64,000 nucleotides of DNA from Cognaticolwellia beringensis (GCF_002076895.1 NZ_CP020465.1:3844001-3908000), one strand, 5' to 3'; positions 37,028 through 48,539 are shown, counted from the stretch's first letter. Numbers and translations are program-made. The notes: generated from the letters alone by a model not told the origin.

Positions 37028-40000
37028 ATGTCTGAATCTGAGTCAACACTAACCATCGCTGAATCCGATGTAATTCCAGCCCGAAGTGATCCGAAGTTTA
37101 TTCATTTAAGAATACACAGTGATTATTCAATGTCGGACGGTTTAAAGAAAGTTAAGCCGATTGTTGCCCGTGCTGCTGAATTGAATATGCCAGCCATGGC
37201 ATTAACTGACCAAACAAATTTATGTGGTCTAGTAAAATATTACCATGCCGCACATGGTGCAGGTTTAAAACCCATTATCGGCTGCGATTTCTGGGTTAAA
37301 AGTGAGGCACTTGAAGGTGAGTTGTCTCGCCTCGTTGTCTTAGCTAGCAGCAACATAGGGTATAAAAACTTAACAGAATTAATTTCTAAAGCGTATTTGC
37401 GCGGACATATTCAGGGCAAAGCGGTATTAGATAGAGATTGGTTAATTGAGCGTGCAGAAGGCTTAATTTTGCTATCGGGTGGCCGAGAAGGTGACGTAGG
37501 CAAAGCGCTGTTAAAAGGTAATCGAGAGTTTGTTGAAGAAATGCTCGCGTTTTATCTGCAATATTTTCCTAATTGTTATTACATTGAACTGATTAGAACC
37601 AACCGTAATGATGAAGAAAACTATATTCACCTTGCCGTTGAACTTGCCGCGAGTCATGACCTGCCTGTGGTTGCCACCAATGAGGTGATGTTTTTAAGTC
37701 CTAATGACTTTGATGCCCATGAAATTCGTGTCGCTATACATGACGGTTTTACCCTAGATGATAAACGCCGTCCGAAAAAATATTCTAAAGAACAATACCT
37801 ACGAACCGAAGAGGAAATGGTCGAGCTTTTTGCTGATATTCCCGAAGCGCTGGCTAACTCAGTAGAAATAGCAAAACGCTGTAATGTTACCGTACGTTTA
37901 GGGGAATATGTATTACCTGACTTTCCTACTGAAGGATTGTCGATTGAAGACTATTTAGTGAAAGTCTCAGAAGAAGGTTTACAGGAAAGGTTAGAGTTTT
38001 TATTTGATAAAGACGCTCCTGACTTTGCCGAGAAACGGAAACCTTATGATGAACGTTTGGCCATCGAGCTCAAAGTTGTCAATAATATGGGCTTCCCCGG
38101 TTACTTTTTGATCGTGATGGAATTCATTCAATGGAGTAAAGATAATAATATTCCTGTCGGTCCTGGTCGTGGTTCAGGGGCAGGTTCATTGGTTGCTTAT
38201 GCACAAAAAATTACCGATCTAGATCCCCTCGAGTATGATTTACTTTTTGAGCGATTTCTAAACCCTGAACGTGTCTCAATGCCTGATTTTGATATCGATT
38301 TTTGTATGGACAGACGCGATGAAGTTATTGATCACGTTGCTGAGTTGTATGGTCGTGACGCGGTATCTCAAATCATTACCTTTGGTACCATGGCCGCAAA
38401 AGCGGTAATTCGAGATGTTGGTCGAGTGCTCGGCCATCCATACGGTTTTGTTGATCGTATTTCAAAATTGATCCCACCAACACCGGGCATGACGTTAGCG
38501 AAAGCATTTGAAGAAGAGCCAAAGTTACCTGAGGTTTATGCGCAAGACAGTGACGTAAAAGATCTGATTGATATGTGCCGAATTTTAGAAGGTACAACTC
38601 GAAATGCCGGTAAACATGCGGGTGGTGTGGTTATTTCGCCGACCACGATCACCGATTTTGCGCCACTTTATTGTGACGAAGAAGGTAAAAATCCGGTAAC
38701 GCAATTTGATAAAAATGATGTTGAAGATGCCGGTTTAGTTAAATTTGATTTTCTTGGTTTACGTACTTTAACGATATTGCAGTGGGCCATTGAAATGGCG
38801 GACGCAAAACTGTTAAAACAGGGAAAAGAACCGATCAATTTAGCCGGTATTGATCTTGAAGATAAAGCCAGTTTTAAAGTCTTATTAAAATCGGAAACAA
38901 CCGCGGTTTTCCAACTTGAGTCTAGCGGTATGAAATCGCTGATTGCAAAACTAAAACCCGATTGCTTTGAAGATATCATTGCTTTGGTGGCGCTGTTTAG
39001 ACCTGGGCCTTTGCAATCAGGCATGGTTGATAACTTTATCGAACGTAAACATGGCCGTGAAGCGATTAGTTACCCAGATGAAACTTGGCAACATCTTGAC
39101 TTAAAACCAATTCTTGAACCGACTTACGGAATTATTCTTTATCAAGAACAGGTTATGCAAATTGCGCAGGTACTTGCCGGCTATTCATTAGGTGGCGCTG
39201 ATATGTTACGTCGTGCCATGGGTAAGAAAAAGCCAGAAGAAATGGCAAAACAGCGAGCGGGTTTTGAAGCCGGTGCGATAGGTCGTGGCGTTGATGGCGA
39301 GCTGGCGATGAAAATTTTTGATTTGGTTGAAAAGTTTGCGGGTTATGGTTTTAATAAATCGCATTCTGCCGCTTATGCCTTAGTGTCTTATCAAACTCTG
39401 TGGATGAAAACCCATTTCCCGGCGCCTTTTATGGCCGCGGTAATGTCAGCTGATATGGATAACACCGATAAAATCGTTACCTTAGTTGACGAGTGCAGCA
39501 ACATGGGACTTGATCTATTACCGCCGGATGTAAACCGGGGGCAATATAAATTCACAGTTAATGATGACGACCAAATTATTTATGGTATTGGCGCTGTAAA
39601 AGGTGTTGGTGAAGGCCCAATTGAAGCCATAATCGCTGCGCGGGAAAGTGACGGCGAGTTTATTGATTTATTTGATTTTTGCGCTCGGGTTGATTTGAAA
39701 AAGATCAACAAACGGGTGTTAGAAAAATTAATTAAATCGGGTGCAATGGATGCCCTTGGACCGAATGCTAAAGCCGGTCCTCATCGTGCGGCTTTATTTG
39801 AGTCTTTACCTGAGGCGTTAAAAGCAGCTGAACAACATGCTAAAGCGCAAGCTATAGGGCAAAATGATTTATTTGGCTTAATAAACGAAGAGCCTGAAGA
39901 TAATAGACAAGTCTATAAAGAGGTTGCTAAGTGGCCTGAACAACGATGGTTAGATGGCGAAAAAGAAACTTTAGGTTTATATTTAACGGGTCACCCTATA

Positions 40001-40582
40001 AATCGTTATTTAAATGAAATTAAACGTTATGCGACAGGACGTTTAGTTAGCTTACAACCAACAAATAAAGATAAAACTACCGTAGCGGTAGGTTTGGTTC
40101 TGGCTGTGCGGGTTTTAGTGAATAAACGCGGTCGTCGTTGGGCATTGGTAACATTAGATGACAAAAGCGCCCGGATGGATATTCGTTTATTCCCAGATGA
40201 CTACGATAGGTTCGCAGAATTGCTTATTTCTGATGCAATTTTAGTCTGTAGCGGACAGGTCAGCTTTGATGATTACTCTGGGGGTATTACAATGACCGCT
40301 CGAGACATAATGACCATTGCTGATGCACGTGAGAATTATGTCACGTCATTAGATTTACAAATCGATAAAAATCAGCTTTCGGGACGATTTATCGAGCAAT
40401 TTACACAGGTGCTCACACCTTATAAAGATGGTATTTGCCCAATTCGTGTTTTTTATCAAAGAGATGAAGCGAAAGGTATGCTAGAGTTAGGGGTACAGTG
40501 GCGCGTATCGCCAAGCGACATGCTATTATACGATTTGAAAACCCTATTGGGTGAAGAGCAAGTCGAGTTAAAATTTAAATAG
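37028..40582 (+). CDS. dnaE: DNA polymerase III alpha subunit DnaE
   Basis: The replicative polymerase. The 1184 residues comprise a PHP domain at the N-terminus ([20 protein letters not shown]), the palm with [15 protein letters not shown] (near 378-392) and catalytic [12 protein letters not shown] (near 418-429), fingers with [14 protein letters not shown], a helix-hairpin-helix region and an OB fold (about 990-1080). The length is usual. Reading is intact with no intein. Confidence 0.98.
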   Translation: MSESESTLTIAESDVIPARSDPKFIHLRIHSDYSMSDGLKKVKPIVARAAELNMPAMALTDQTNLCGLVKYYHAAHGAGLKPIIGCDFWVKSEALEGELSRLVVLASSNIGYKNLTELISKAYLRGHIQGKAVLDRDWLIERAEGLILLSGGREGDVGKALLKGNREFVEEMLAFYLQYFPNCYYIELIRTNRNDEENYIHLAVELAASHDLPVVATNEVMFLSPNDFDAHEIRVAIHDGFTLDDKRRPKKYSKEQYLRTEEEMVELFADIPEALANSVEIAKRCNVTVRLGEYVLPDFPTEGLSIEDYLVKVSEEGLQERLEFLFDKDAPDFAEKRKPYDERLAIELKVVNNMGFPGYFLIVMEFIQWSKDNNIPVGPGRGSGAGSLVAYAQKITDLDPLEYDLLFERFLNPERVSMPDFDIDFCMDRRDEVIDHVAELYGRDAVSQIITFGTMAAKAVIRDVGRVLGHPYGFVDRISKLIPPTPGMTLAKAFEEEPKLPEVYAQDSDVKDLIDMCRILEGTTRNAGKHAGGVVISPTTITDFAPLYCDEEGKNPVTQFDKNDVEDAGLVKFDFLGLRTLTILQWAIEMADAKLLKQGKEPINLAGIDLEDKASFKVLLKSETTAVFQLESSGMKSLIAKLKPDCFEDIIALVALFRPGPLQSGMVDNFIERKHGREAISYPDETWQHLDLKPILEPTYGIILYQEQVMQIAQVLAGYSLGGADMLRRAMGKKKPEEMAKQRAGFEAGAIGRGVDGELAMKIFDLVEKFAGYGFNKSHSAAYALVSYQTLWMKTHFPAPFMAAVMSADMDNTDKIVTLVDECSNMGLDLLPPDVNRGQYKFTVNDDDQIIYGIGAVKGVGEGPIEAIIAARESDGEFIDLFDFCARVDLKKINKRVLEKLIKSGAMDALGPNAKAGPHRAALFESLPEALKAAEQHAKAQAIGQNDLFGLINEEPEDNRQVYKEVAKWPEQRWLDGEKETLGLYLTGHPINRYLNEIKRYATGRLVSLQPTNKDKTTVAVGLVLAVRVLVNKRGRRWALVTLDDKSARMDIRLFPDDYDRFAELLISDAILVCSGQVSFDDYSGGITMTARDIMTIADARENYVTSLDLQIDKNQLSGRFIEQFTQVLTPYKDGICPIRVFYQRDEAKGMLELGVQWRVSPSDMLLYDLKTLLGEEQVELKFK

Positions 40583-40634
40583 GTAGCGTTCTTTAATAAC
40601 GGTACTCAAAGACAACATAGGTAATAATAATCAT

Positions 40635-41591
40635 ATGTCATTAAATTTTTTAGATTTTGAGCTTCCAATTGCGGAACTTGAAGCAAAAATTGAAGAATTG
40701 CAGTTGGTCAACAATGGCCAAGAACTCGATCTTGATTTAGAAGATCAGATTTCTCAGCTGCGAGAGAAAAATAACGAGCGAACAAAAAAGATTTTTTCTA
40801 GCTTAGATCCTTGGCAAACAGCACGAGTTGCGCGTCATCCGCAGCGTCCATATACCCTAGATTATTTGCCACGTATTTTTACTGAGTTCGATGAACTTGC
40901 TGGTGATAGAGCTTATGCCGACGACAAAGCTATTGTTGGTGGTACTGCGCGTTTAGATGGACGACCTGTGATGGTCATCGGTCACCAAAAGGGTCGTTCT
41001 ACTAACGAAAAAGTAAAACGTAATTTTGGTATGCCTCGTCCTGAAGGTTACCGTAAAGCCTTACGTTTAATGAGAATGGCAGAGCGTTTTAAAATGCCCA
41101 TTATCACTTTTATTGATACTCCAGGTGCCTATCCGGGTATTGGCGCTGAAGAACGTGGCCAAAGTGAGGCCATAGCTATGAACTTAAAAGTGATGTCACG
41201 ATTGAATGTGCCAATCATTTGTACCGTTATCGGTGAAGGTGGTTCTGGTGGTGCACTTGCCATAGGCGTTGGTGATAAAGTTAACATGCTTGAGTATTCA
41301 ACTTATTCTGTTATTTCTCCTGAGGGCTGCGCTTCTATTTTATGGAAGACTGCTGAGAAAGCACCTACAGCAGCAGAAGCTATGGGTATTACAGCGAAAC
41401 GTATCAAAGAACTAGGTCTTATCGATAGTATCGTTGAAGAACCCTTAGGTGGTGCTCATCGCGATATGGATCAAATGGCCGCTTTTCTTAAGCAAGCTTT
41501 AAAATCTGATCTTGCGGACCTAGATAAATTGTCTAGTGAAGAGCTAATTGAAAGTCGTTATGACAAGTTAATGTCGTTCGGTTATTGTTAA
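40635..41591 (+). CDS. accA: Acetyl-CoA carboxylase carboxyltransferase subunit alpha AccA
   Basis: Transfers CO2 from carboxybiotin to acetyl-CoA together with AccD, making malonyl-CoA. The 318 residues have the crotonase-like core with [20 protein letters not shown] (about 155-174) and [18 protein letters not shown] (oxyanion hole), and the N-terminal [17 protein letters not shown] coiled helix. It closes the lpx-dnaE block and is followed by a terminator. Confidence 0.97.
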   Translation: MSLNFLDFELPIAELEAKIEELQLVNNGQELDLDLEDQISQLREKNNERTKKIFSSLDPWQTARVARHPQRPYTLDYLPRIFTEFDELAGDRAYADDKAIVGGTARLDGRPVMVIGHQKGRSTNEKVKRNFGMPRPEGYRKALRLMRMAERFKMPIITFIDTPGAYPGIGAEERGQSEAIAMNLKVMSRLNVPIICTVIGEGGSGGALAIGVGDKVNMLEYSTYSVISPEGCASILWKTAEKAPTAAEAMGITAKRIKELGLIDSIVEEPLGGAHRDMDQMAAFLKQALKSDLADLDKLSSEELIESRYDKLMSFGYC

Positions 41592-41601
41592 GTTCAACAT
41601 A

Positions 41602-41626
41602 AGCGACCTCAACAGGTCGCTTTTTA
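41602..41626 (+). terminator. Terminator after accA
   Basis: Stem AGCGACCT / AGGTCGCT with loop CAAC and five T. Confidence 0.9.
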
Positions 41627-41683
41627 TTGTCTTTACTAAAATAATCCTCGCAACAACACTTTTACCTACTATTTATTAAATCT

Positions 41684-43060
41684 GTGAATATAATTGAATC
41701 AGCGCTGGTGCAGTTTTTTAAAAGCACACCAGACAAACCTATTATTATTGCTTATAGCGGCGGTGTAGATTCACAAGTGCTATTGGTGGCATTGGCGAAA
41801 TTAAAACAACAGGGACAACTTCCTAACCCTGTTGTTGTTTGTCATGTTAATCATGGTTTAAGCCCTCATGCCGACACTTGGCAAGTTTTTGCTCAACAAC
41901 AATGTGATAGCTTTGATCTACCTTTGCTCACCCAGAAACTTCATTTAAAGAAACAAGCGCAACAAAGCTTAGAAGCAATGGCACGTGATGCACGTTATCA
42001 AGTGCTAATTAAAGCCAGTACGGAGCCGGCAATCATTGTTACTGGCCATCATCTTAATGACCAAGCTGAAACATTTCTATTAGCATTAAAGCGCGGAGCA
42101 GGGGTTAAAGGTTTATCAGCAATGCTGGTAAGTTCGGCATTAGCACAGCACACATTAGCTCGCCCGCTGTTAGCCGTTTCACGTGACGATATAGTTGACT
42201 ACGCAAATCAACAAAAGCTAAGCTGGATTGAAGATGAGTCTAATACTGATGAGCACTATGATCGAAACTTTTTACGTCATCAGATTTTACCTACACTAAA
42301 TGAACGTTGGCCAAGTATCAATAAGACCATTGCGCGCAGTGCAGAGCATTGCTTTGAAGCGCAACAATTACTTGATGAGTTAGCCCAAGACGATTTAGCT
42401 GAATGTCAGCTTTCAACTTTTAAGCTTTCGGTTCCTCATTTATATAAGCTGAGCGAATCACGCCTTAAAAATCTTATACGCTATTTTTTATCTGGTCATA
42501 ATTTTTTAATGCCCACTCGTCAGCAGTTAGCACAAATATGCCAACAACTTAATGCTGATGCAGATAAGTCGCCTGTTATTCAACTCGCTAATTGTTGTTT
42601 TAGACGTTTTAGGGATGGCTTGTATTTAACCCCTATTTATCAGGATATTACGTTATGGCAACAAAGCGTAGATTTGAGTTGCGTACCTGATAAAAGCCGG
42701 TTAAATGTTCAGCTTCCAGAACAGTTGGGCGTATTAAGTTTTTCAATAAATTCAGAGCAAGTTACAACAAAAAGTCATTGGCAAACGGCAATAAAACAGC
42801 CTGCAACTAACCAATTGGTCAGCGTTAGATTTTCTCACGATAATCCTACATGTTTACCGCAATACCGGCAGCGTTCACGCGCTTTAAAAAAGGTTTTACA
42901 AGAGCTATCTATTCCACCTTGGCAGCGAAAAAGGTTACCGTTTATATATTATGATAATGAATTAGTTGCCGTTGTAGGTCACTTTGTTTGTCAAGCTTTC
43001 TTAGCCGATAGACCTGATTTGGCGTTGATTGTTTCCTGGGACAGTGAACCGTCTTTTTAA
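41684..43060 (+). CDS. tilS: tRNA(Ile)-lysidine synthetase TilS
   Basis: Converts the wobble C34 of the AUA-reading tRNA-Ile to lysidine. The 458 residues include the PP-loop IIAYSGGVDSQVLLVAL (about 20-36), VTGHHLNDQAETFLLALKRG and NFLRHQILPTLNERWP. The C-terminal TilS domain ends near SFHVCQAFLAD-like residues (VGHFVCQAFLADRPDLALI). The start is GTG with no strong ribosome site. It is separated from accA by a terminator, so it is probably transcribed on its own. Confidence 0.95.
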   Translation: MNIIESALVQFFKSTPDKPIIIAYSGGVDSQVLLVALAKLKQQGQLPNPVVVCHVNHGLSPHADTWQVFAQQQCDSFDLPLLTQKLHLKKQAQQSLEAMARDARYQVLIKASTEPAIIVTGHHLNDQAETFLLALKRGAGVKGLSAMLVSSALAQHTLARPLLAVSRDDIVDYANQQKLSWIEDESNTDEHYDRNFLRHQILPTLNERWPSINKTIARSAEHCFEAQQLLDELAQDDLAECQLSTFKLSVPHLYKLSESRLKNLIRYFLSGHNFLMPTRQQLAQICQQLNADADKSPVIQLANCCFRRFRDGLYLTPIYQDITLWQQSVDLSCVPDKSRLNVQLPEQLGVLSFSINSEQVTTKSHWQTAIKQPATNQLVSVRFSHDNPTCLPQYRQRSRALKKVLQELSIPPWQRKRLPFIYYDNELVAVVGHFVCQAFLADRPDLALIVSWDSEPSF

Positions 43061-43167
43061 AGTAACCATACAACGAATATACTAGACAGTAACCACATTT
43101 AAGTGGTAAAAATCTTGCACGACACGTTAGCGTGATCATCAGTACAACAACTCAAATAAGAAAAATT

Positions 43168-44391
43168 ATGACAACAGAAAATTATTCACTTTTTAGTAAG
43201 CTAAAATCTATTAACATCGTAAATCAAATCATCATTGCAATTGTTTTGGGGATTTTTATAGCACTTATCTCCCCTGATATAGCAATGTCATTCTCCATAT
43301 TGGGCAGCTTATTTGTCAATGCATTGAAAGCGGTAGCCCCTATTTTGGTCTTAGTTTTAGTTGCCTCGTCTATTGCGAACCAAAAGCCGAATAGCGAAGC
43401 CAACTTAAAGCCTATTGTAGGGCTGTATTTAATTGGTACCATAAGTGCTGCATTAGTCGCAGTTGCGTTAAGTTTTATGTTCCCTGTGCAATTAACCCTA
43501 GATATTGTTGGCGCTAGTGCTAACCCCCCGCAAGGCTTGGGAGAAGTATTAACAACGTTGGCATTCAAAATTGTTGATAACCCTTTTAACGCCGTTATTA
43601 CCGGAAACTTTATTGGTATTTTAGCTTGGGGCTTAGGTTTAGGTTTTGCGTTGAAAAAGGGTAGTGAGTCAACAAAAGTCATGGTTCATGATTTTGCCGA
43701 AGCTATTTCCAGCGTGGTCAAATTAGTTATTCGTTTCGCGCCATTAGGTATTATGGGCTTAGTTGCGAATACGGTAGCGACAACCGGCTTTGAGACCTTA
43801 GGTGAGTTTAGTCATTTAGTGTTAGTATTATTAGGCTCAATGCTTATTATTGCCCTGATAATTAATCCGTTAATCGTGTATTTCATTATGCGGAAAAATC
43901 CGTATCCATTAGTATTAACCTGTTTAAAAGAGTCGGGAATTACCGCTTTCTTTACCCGTAGTTCAGCCGCAAATATTCCAGTAAATATGGAACTCTGTGA
44001 AAAGCTTGATTTACATGAAGATACTTATTCGGTTTCTATCCCTTTAGGTGCCACCATCAATATGGCTGGCGCTGCTATTACTATTACTGTTTTAACACTT
44101 GCAGCGGCTAACACTTTAAATATTGAAGTTGATTTTGCTACCGCTATTTTACTGAGTGTTATTGCAGCCGTGTCAGCCTGTGGGGCTTCAGGTGTAGCTG
44201 GTGGTTCATTATTACTTATTCCATTAGCTTGTGGCTTGTTTGGTATTAATACTGACATTGCCATGCAAGTAGTCGCAATAGGATTTATTATTGGTGTAAT
44301 TCAAGACTCAGCAGAAACGGCATTAAATAGCTCGACTGATGTTGTTTTTACTGCCGCGGCGTCACACCATATCACTAAAAACCTAGATTAA
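43168..44391 (+). CDS. sstT: Serine/threonine:Na+ symporter SstT
   Basis: An inner-membrane dicarboxylate/amino acid:cation symporter family member. I choose the ATG at 43168 (407 residues, [20 protein letters not shown]), which aligns with the E. coli N-terminus, over a GTG at 43132. Features are [21 protein letters not shown] (about 46-66), the re-entrant Ser-rich loop [15 protein letters not shown] (about 261-275), and [19 protein letters not shown]. It is monocistronic and ends before a long hairpin. Confidence 0.94.
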   Translation: MTTENYSLFSKLKSINIVNQIIIAIVLGIFIALISPDIAMSFSILGSLFVNALKAVAPILVLVLVASSIANQKPNSEANLKPIVGLYLIGTISAALVAVALSFMFPVQLTLDIVGASANPPQGLGEVLTTLAFKIVDNPFNAVITGNFIGILAWGLGLGFALKKGSESTKVMVHDFAEAISSVVKLVIRFAPLGIMGLVANTVATTGFETLGEFSHLVLVLLGSMLIIALIINPLIVYFIMRKNPYPLVLTCLKESGITAFFTRSSAANIPVNMELCEKLDLHEDTYSVSIPLGATINMAGAAITITVLTLAAANTLNIEVDFATAILLSVIAAVSACGASGVAGGSLLLIPLACGLFGINTDIAMQVVAIGFIIGVIQDSAETALNSSTDVVFTAAASHHITKNLD

Positions 44392-44403
44392 ATCCTACTT
44401 AGA

Positions 44404-44439
44404 AGCTTTGCTACTTTTTCGTTTTAAAGTAGCAAAGCT
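44404..44439 (+). terminator. Hairpin after sstT
   Basis: A perfect 14-bp stem AGCTTTGCTACTTT / AAAGTAGCAAAGCT with an 8-base loop, 12 bp after the stop. It lacks a T-run, so it is either a weak terminator or an mRNA 3'-end stabiliser. Confidence 0.6.
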
Positions 44440-44611
44440 AGAGTATCCCTTTAAAAAATGTTAAAAATTTCTTTAAACCCCTTCACTAGATAAATAGCCA
44501 TAGGCATTAATTCCCCCCGCGTTCATAATCTGCACTTTTTAAATCGGTAAATTAGAAGCAGTTAATTAATCAACTTGGTATAATAGCGCAAAAATTTAGG
44601 GAGAACCTTTT

Positions 44612-45181
44612 ATGCCAACAGAAAATGCTTTGAAAGCACGCAGTAATAATAGCTGTGAATTATGTACTTCACCTGCCAATTTATCGGTATTTCCTGTCCC
44701 ACCCACAAGTGACTTAAGTGCTCAACAAAGTATTTATTTGTGTGATACATGTTTAGGGCAGGTTGAAGGCAATGCAGAGCTTGATATTAATCATATGCGC
44801 TGTTTAACTGACGCTATGTGGAACCAAGAGCCAGCTGTACAAGTCATGGCTTATCGTATGTTGCATAAATTGTCAGCTGAAAGCTGGGCGCAAGATGCCT
44901 TAGATATGATTTATTTAGAAGATGCTGTTAAAACTTGGGCTGAGCAGGGAATAGCAGCCGCAGAGCGAGAAGGGCCAACTCGCGATAGCAATGGCGCTGA
45001 TTTACAAGATGGCGATAATGTCACCTTGATTAAAGATCTAAAAGTTAAAGGCGCTAACTTTACGGCTAAGCAAGGGACAATGGTCCGCGGAATCAGCTTA
45101 ACGGATAACCCAGAGCATATTGAAGGTAAAGTGAATGGCACGCGTATCGTGCTAGTTGCAAGCTATTTAAAGAAAGCGTAA
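44612..45181 (+). CDS. PhnA (YjdM) domain zinc-ribbon protein
   Basis: A 189-residue soluble protein. The N-terminal zinc ribbon has SCELCTSPANLSVFPV and YLCDTCLGQVE (two CxxC pairs, residues 14-50). The C-terminal PhnA domain has TRDSNGADLQDGDNVTLIKDLKVKG and GTMVRGISLTDNPEHIEGKVN. E. coli YjdM is 111 residues; this longer form with an extra helical middle (60-115) is common in marine bacteria. Despite the name, the family is not a proven phosphonate enzyme. GGGAGAA precedes the ATG. Confidence 0.88.
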   Translation: MPTENALKARSNNSCELCTSPANLSVFPVPPTSDLSAQQSIYLCDTCLGQVEGNAELDINHMRCLTDAMWNQEPAVQVMAYRMLHKLSAESWAQDALDMIYLEDAVKTWAEQGIAAAEREGPTRDSNGADLQDGDNVTLIKDLKVKGANFTAKQGTMVRGISLTDNPEHIEGKVNGTRIVLVASYLKKA

Positions 45182-45242
45182 GCCATTAATAATGAAAGAA
45201 TTTGAGGGCTAGTCTTTAAAAATCTAGATAACTCAAATCTTA

Positions 45243-45284
45243 AAAAAGCACTATCAGCGCTATCGTTGACTAGTGCTTTTTTTG
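45243..45284 (+). terminator. Terminator after the PhnA-like gene
   Basis: Stem AAAAAAGCACTA / TAGTGCTTTTTT with a 17-base loop and T-run. Confidence 0.85.
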
Positions 45285-45337
45285 TTTATGGCTTTTGTTT
45301 ATGGCATATCAATCATCAATAAAGCACCAACTATGGG

Positions 45338-45808
45338 TTATAGCCAGCGTCGAACACTGTTTTTATAGTGAGCGTAATCTTGGCCAAAAAGTTTGGTTAG
45401 CATACGCTCTTCTGGTGTAATTTGATATTTGCCTATATACCAAATAAAAAGTCCACAAATAAGAAAAGTTAAAAGATTTTCAAGATAACAAGCATAAGCC
45501 AGTAATGCTAAAAGCATCGCCAAATACATTGGGTTTCTAGAATAGTGATATATCCCGCTATCAACCACCTGAGATGAGGTCTCGGGTTTACTCGGGTTGA
45601 CCGTTGTTTGATGTTTTCGAAAGCTATAAATGGCAAGAAAGCCGATTAATATCGCAATAATCACTAATAGCGTTACCAATATTGAGTTGATTTTTGGGTT
45701 AATAATATCGCTGTAGTTTAACGTCGGTAAAAAGCGTTGTATTAGTGTCATTAATATCATGGCAATGACTACTTGCACAATAGGGATAACTTTTAGCTCC
45801 ATTCTCAT
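45338..45808 (-). CDS. Isoprenylcysteine carboxyl methyltransferase-like membrane protein
   Basis: A 156-residue inner-membrane protein with about four helices. The C-terminal half has the ICMT/PEMT-type SAM-binding signature: GIYHYSRNPMYLAMLLALL (about 87-105) and a closing EERMLTKLFGQDYAHYKNSVRRWL-like segment (about 133-156, Glu-Glu pair plus Tyr and Arg). Bacterial members methylate small lipophilic or membrane substrates that are mostly unknown. It is probably a single-gene unit. Confidence 0.85.
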   Translation of the reverse strand: MRMELKVIPIVQVVIAMILMTLIQRFLPTLNYSDIINPKINSILVTLLVIIAILIGFLAIYSFRKHQTTVNPSKPETSSQVVDSGIYHYSRNPMYLAMLLALLAYACYLENLLTFLICGLFIWYIGKYQITPEERMLTKLFGQDYAHYKNSVRRWL

Positions 45809-45878
45809 TCCTTGTCGGGTTTTAAAGCCTTGGCTGACTATAATGCTCCGATGAAGCTTTATTTGAAAGCAGATAAAA

Positions 45879-45897
45879 TAAAAAACGCCAAAGGCGT
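45879..45897 (-). terminator. Terminator of the DUF885 gene
   Basis: On the minus strand: ACGCC / GGCGT with a TTT loop followed by a run of T; about 95 bp after the stop. Confidence 0.6.
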
Positions 45898-45993
45898 ATG
45901 CATTTGACGTTTGTAACGTCTTTTATATTTTACACAATATCACGTTAGCTGATGATAAAACAAACTAATAATAGTACTTACTGTTGGATAGTT

Positions 45994-47853
45994 TTAGCTA
46001 TTATCCGCGATATAGTCATTCACCATATCTTCAAGTACATTCAGTGGTACTGCACCATTTGTTAACACAACATCATGGAACTCGCGAATATCAAACTTGT
46101 CGCCTAATTGTTGTTTTGCTTTTGCTCGCAGCTCGACAATTTTCAACATACCAATTTTATATGCAGTCGCTTGTGATGGCATAACAACATGGCGTTCGAC
46201 CATTTTTATCGCATCTGATTCGGCATTCGGTGTGTTGTTAACGTAATATTCGATACCTTGGACACGGTCCCATTTCTTATTGTGAATACCAGTATCAACC
46301 ACTAAGCGACAAGCTCGCCATAATTCCATCGCTAAACGACCAAAGTCAGAATAAGGGTCTTGATAAAAGCCAATCTCTTTCGGGATCATTTCTGAATATA
46401 AGCCCCAGCCTTCACTGTAAGCGGTGTAACCGCCAAATTTTCTGAACTTTGGAATACCTTCTAGCTCTTGTTTCAGTGCTATTTGCATATGATGTCCAGG
46501 AATGCCTTCATGGTAGGCTAAAGCTTCCATTTGGTAGGTAGGCATGGCTTCCATGTCATATAGATTTGCGTAGTAAATACCTGAACGTGAGCCATCAGGT
46601 GCCGGTTGTTGGTAAAATGCTTTACCCGCAGACTTCTCTCTAAAGGCTTCTACTTTTTTAACTTTTAAATCTGCTTTAGGCTTGGTAATAAATAGCTGAT
46701 CTAATTCACCTTTCATGGTGTTAATTAATGCTGTTGCTTCATTTAAATAACGCTGACGTCCGGCTTCATCTCCTGCATAATAAAACTGTGGGTCGTGACG
46801 CATAAATTGGAAAAACTCATTCAACGAGCCTTTAAAACCGACCTTTTTCATTATTACGCGCATTTCATCATGTATACGAGCGACTTCATCTAAGCCAATT
46901 TTATGAATTTCATCAGCGGTTAAATTAGTGGTGGTCGTACGAGTTAAAGCATTGTTATAAAATTCATCACCGTCTGGAAACTTCCACGCACCGTCAGTGG
47001 TGTCGGCTTGTTTTTCAAGCTCAGTTAAGTAACTGACTAATTGCTGATAACCCGCTTTAAATTCATTGGTTAAAGCCATTGATAATTCGGCGGTTAACGA
47101 TTCTTTTTCTGTTTCAGAAATATCTAATAGTGCTATCTTTTTTGTAAAATCTGCATACAAAGTGCTTTCTGCACCGTTATCAAAAGGCGCACCAATCGTT
47201 AAGTTTTTAGAATCTCGGATCACATGACCAAAAACAAATTTTGGCGCAATAATGCCTTTATCTGCTCTAATTTTAAGTTGCTCTACTAACTGCTCAAGCA
47301 AGACTTTTGAGTTTTTTACGCGGGCAATATAGTCATGAGCTTGCTTGGTATCTTTAATGCTATGTTGGTTGATCAATAACGCCGGTATTTGGGAATGTAC
47401 ACCAAACATTTGGTTAACCGGATAGTTATGGTGGCGCCAAGGGTAGTCAGCAATTTGTTGTTCTAGCTTTTGTGATAGTAGCTCGTAACTTAACTTTGTT
47501 TGTTTATCAAGATTGTTTACGTTAATAACTTGTATACGTTGTAGTGCTTGTTTTGCAAAAGCCAACTCCTTCGCACTGTTTTCCTCTGAAAGGTTTTGCC
47601 ACTTATCATAGTCAGTTTTAATGCCAAGATAGGTTTGTCTGACAGGGTTACGATTAACACCTTCCATAAAAATAGTATCAAATAGCTCATTTGCTGCTTG
47701 AGAAGCGTTAACGGTGAGATCAGTTTTGGCTAATTCTGATGGCATGGCAAGTGCATTATTGCCTTTACCTATTTGTGTCGTCGTCTCATTACTGCAGGCA
47801 ACAGATAATACCGCTGAAATTGTGATAACAATGAGTGATTTATTGAAGGTCAT
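45994..47853 (-). CDS. DUF885 family lipoprotein, putative zinc peptidase
   Basis: A 619-residue exported protein: lipobox-like signal VLSVACSNE with Cys20. The DUF885 domain covers most of the rest. The metal motif AYHEGIPGHHMQIALKQE (HEGxPGH, near 450) with a downstream Glu in AYSEGWGLYSEMIPKE is the arrangement of this gluzincin-like family. DUF885 proteins are widespread secreted or periplasmic peptidases in marine gammaproteobacteria. It is divergent from the GNAT gene at 48048. Confidence 0.9.
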   Translation of the reverse strand: MTFNKSLIVITISAVLSVACSNETTTQIGKGNNALAMPSELAKTDLTVNASQAANELFDTIFMEGVNRNPVRQTYLGIKTDYDKWQNLSEENSAKELAFAKQALQRIQVINVNNLDKQTKLSYELLSQKLEQQIADYPWRHHNYPVNQMFGVHSQIPALLINQHSIKDTKQAHDYIARVKNSKVLLEQLVEQLKIRADKGIIAPKFVFGHVIRDSKNLTIGAPFDNGAESTLYADFTKKIALLDISETEKESLTAELSMALTNEFKAGYQQLVSYLTELEKQADTTDGAWKFPDGDEFYNNALTRTTTTNLTADEIHKIGLDEVARIHDEMRVIMKKVGFKGSLNEFFQFMRHDPQFYYAGDEAGRQRYLNEATALINTMKGELDQLFITKPKADLKVKKVEAFREKSAGKAFYQQPAPDGSRSGIYYANLYDMEAMPTYQMEALAYHEGIPGHHMQIALKQELEGIPKFRKFGGYTAYSEGWGLYSEMIPKEIGFYQDPYSDFGRLAMELWRACRLVVDTGIHNKKWDRVQGIEYYVNNTPNAESDAIKMVERHVVMPSQATAYKIGMLKIVELRAKAKQQLGDKFDIREFHDVVLTNGAVPLNVLEDMVNDYIADNS

Positions 47854-48047
47854 GTTGATTTCCTATTTTAATTTATACGCTATATTGCCGTTATCTTACC
47901 TTGGCGATCAAGCATGCAGCGCTCAATGGAGTCTTTTTTGCGGTAGCTTTCCAGAACTGTTGTTTATTTCAAGTGATCTATTTAGGGTTTACCTCATAAA
48001 TCAACTTGCTATAGTAGTAGTATTAATTGATAAATTATTCGCGCTCA

Positions 48048-48539
48048 ATGTCATCAATAAAGCAAGTATCAGAAAGTAACAGTGCTAGCCAAAAGCGTGC
48101 CGCGATTATTAGTTTTCGGCGGGCAATACCAAACGATAGAGCATTTCTTTTAACGTTACGAAAAACATCGATGGACGCGAATCTAAAAGCTGCTGGAATT
48201 TATCTCAATGATCATTCGCATATGCAGCGCATTGATGAATTCTTTTCTGATTCGCACATTATTTTATACCAAAATAATACCATTGGATTATTAAAGTTAG
48301 GTTTATTTTCCGATAAAATTCACCTACGTCAATTTCAGTTATTACCGGCATATCAAGGTTTAGGTATTGGCAGTCGAATACTTGGGTTAGTGAAGCGGAA
48401 AGCTCAAGAGAAACAGCTCAATATAACCTTAAATGTGCTGCTAAATAATCCGGCTAAAGCATTATATTTACGCCACGACTTTGTTGTTATTGATAGCAAC
48501 GAACTGGAATTTCAAATGCGCTGGCAGTGGCTGAAATAA
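48048..48539 (+). CDS. GNAT family N-acetyltransferase
   Basis: From the ATG at 48048 the product has 163 residues; a TTG at 48027 would add seven, and neither has a clear ribosome site. GNAT features are ISFRRAIPNDRAFLLTL at the start, IGLLKLGLFSDKIHLRQFQL (central strands) and the acetyl-CoA loop LPAYQGLGIGSRILGLVKRKA (QGLGIG). It ends with NPAKALYLRHDFVVI, as in RimI-like members. The acceptor is unknown. Confidence 0.87.
   Translation: MSSIKQVSESNSASQKRAAIISFRRAIPNDRAFLLTLRKTSMDANLKAAGIYLNDHSHMQRIDEFFSDSHIILYQNNTIGLLKLGLFSDKIHLRQFQLLPAYQGLGIGSRILGLVKRKAQEKQLNITLNVLLNNPAKALYLRHDFVVIDSNELEFQMRWQWLK

Noticed and set aside
38668..39024. 118-codon open frame antisense to dnaE
   Set aside because: Lies wholly within the conserved dnaE coding sequence; shadow frame.
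43224..43682. 152-codon open frame antisense to sstT
   Set aside because: Mirror of a hydrophobic membrane-protein reading frame; no independent support.
47714..48079. 121-codon open frame spanning the DUF885/GNAT divergent region
   Set aside because: It overlaps the signal-peptide end of DUF885 and the GNAT start; no domain and no ribosome site.
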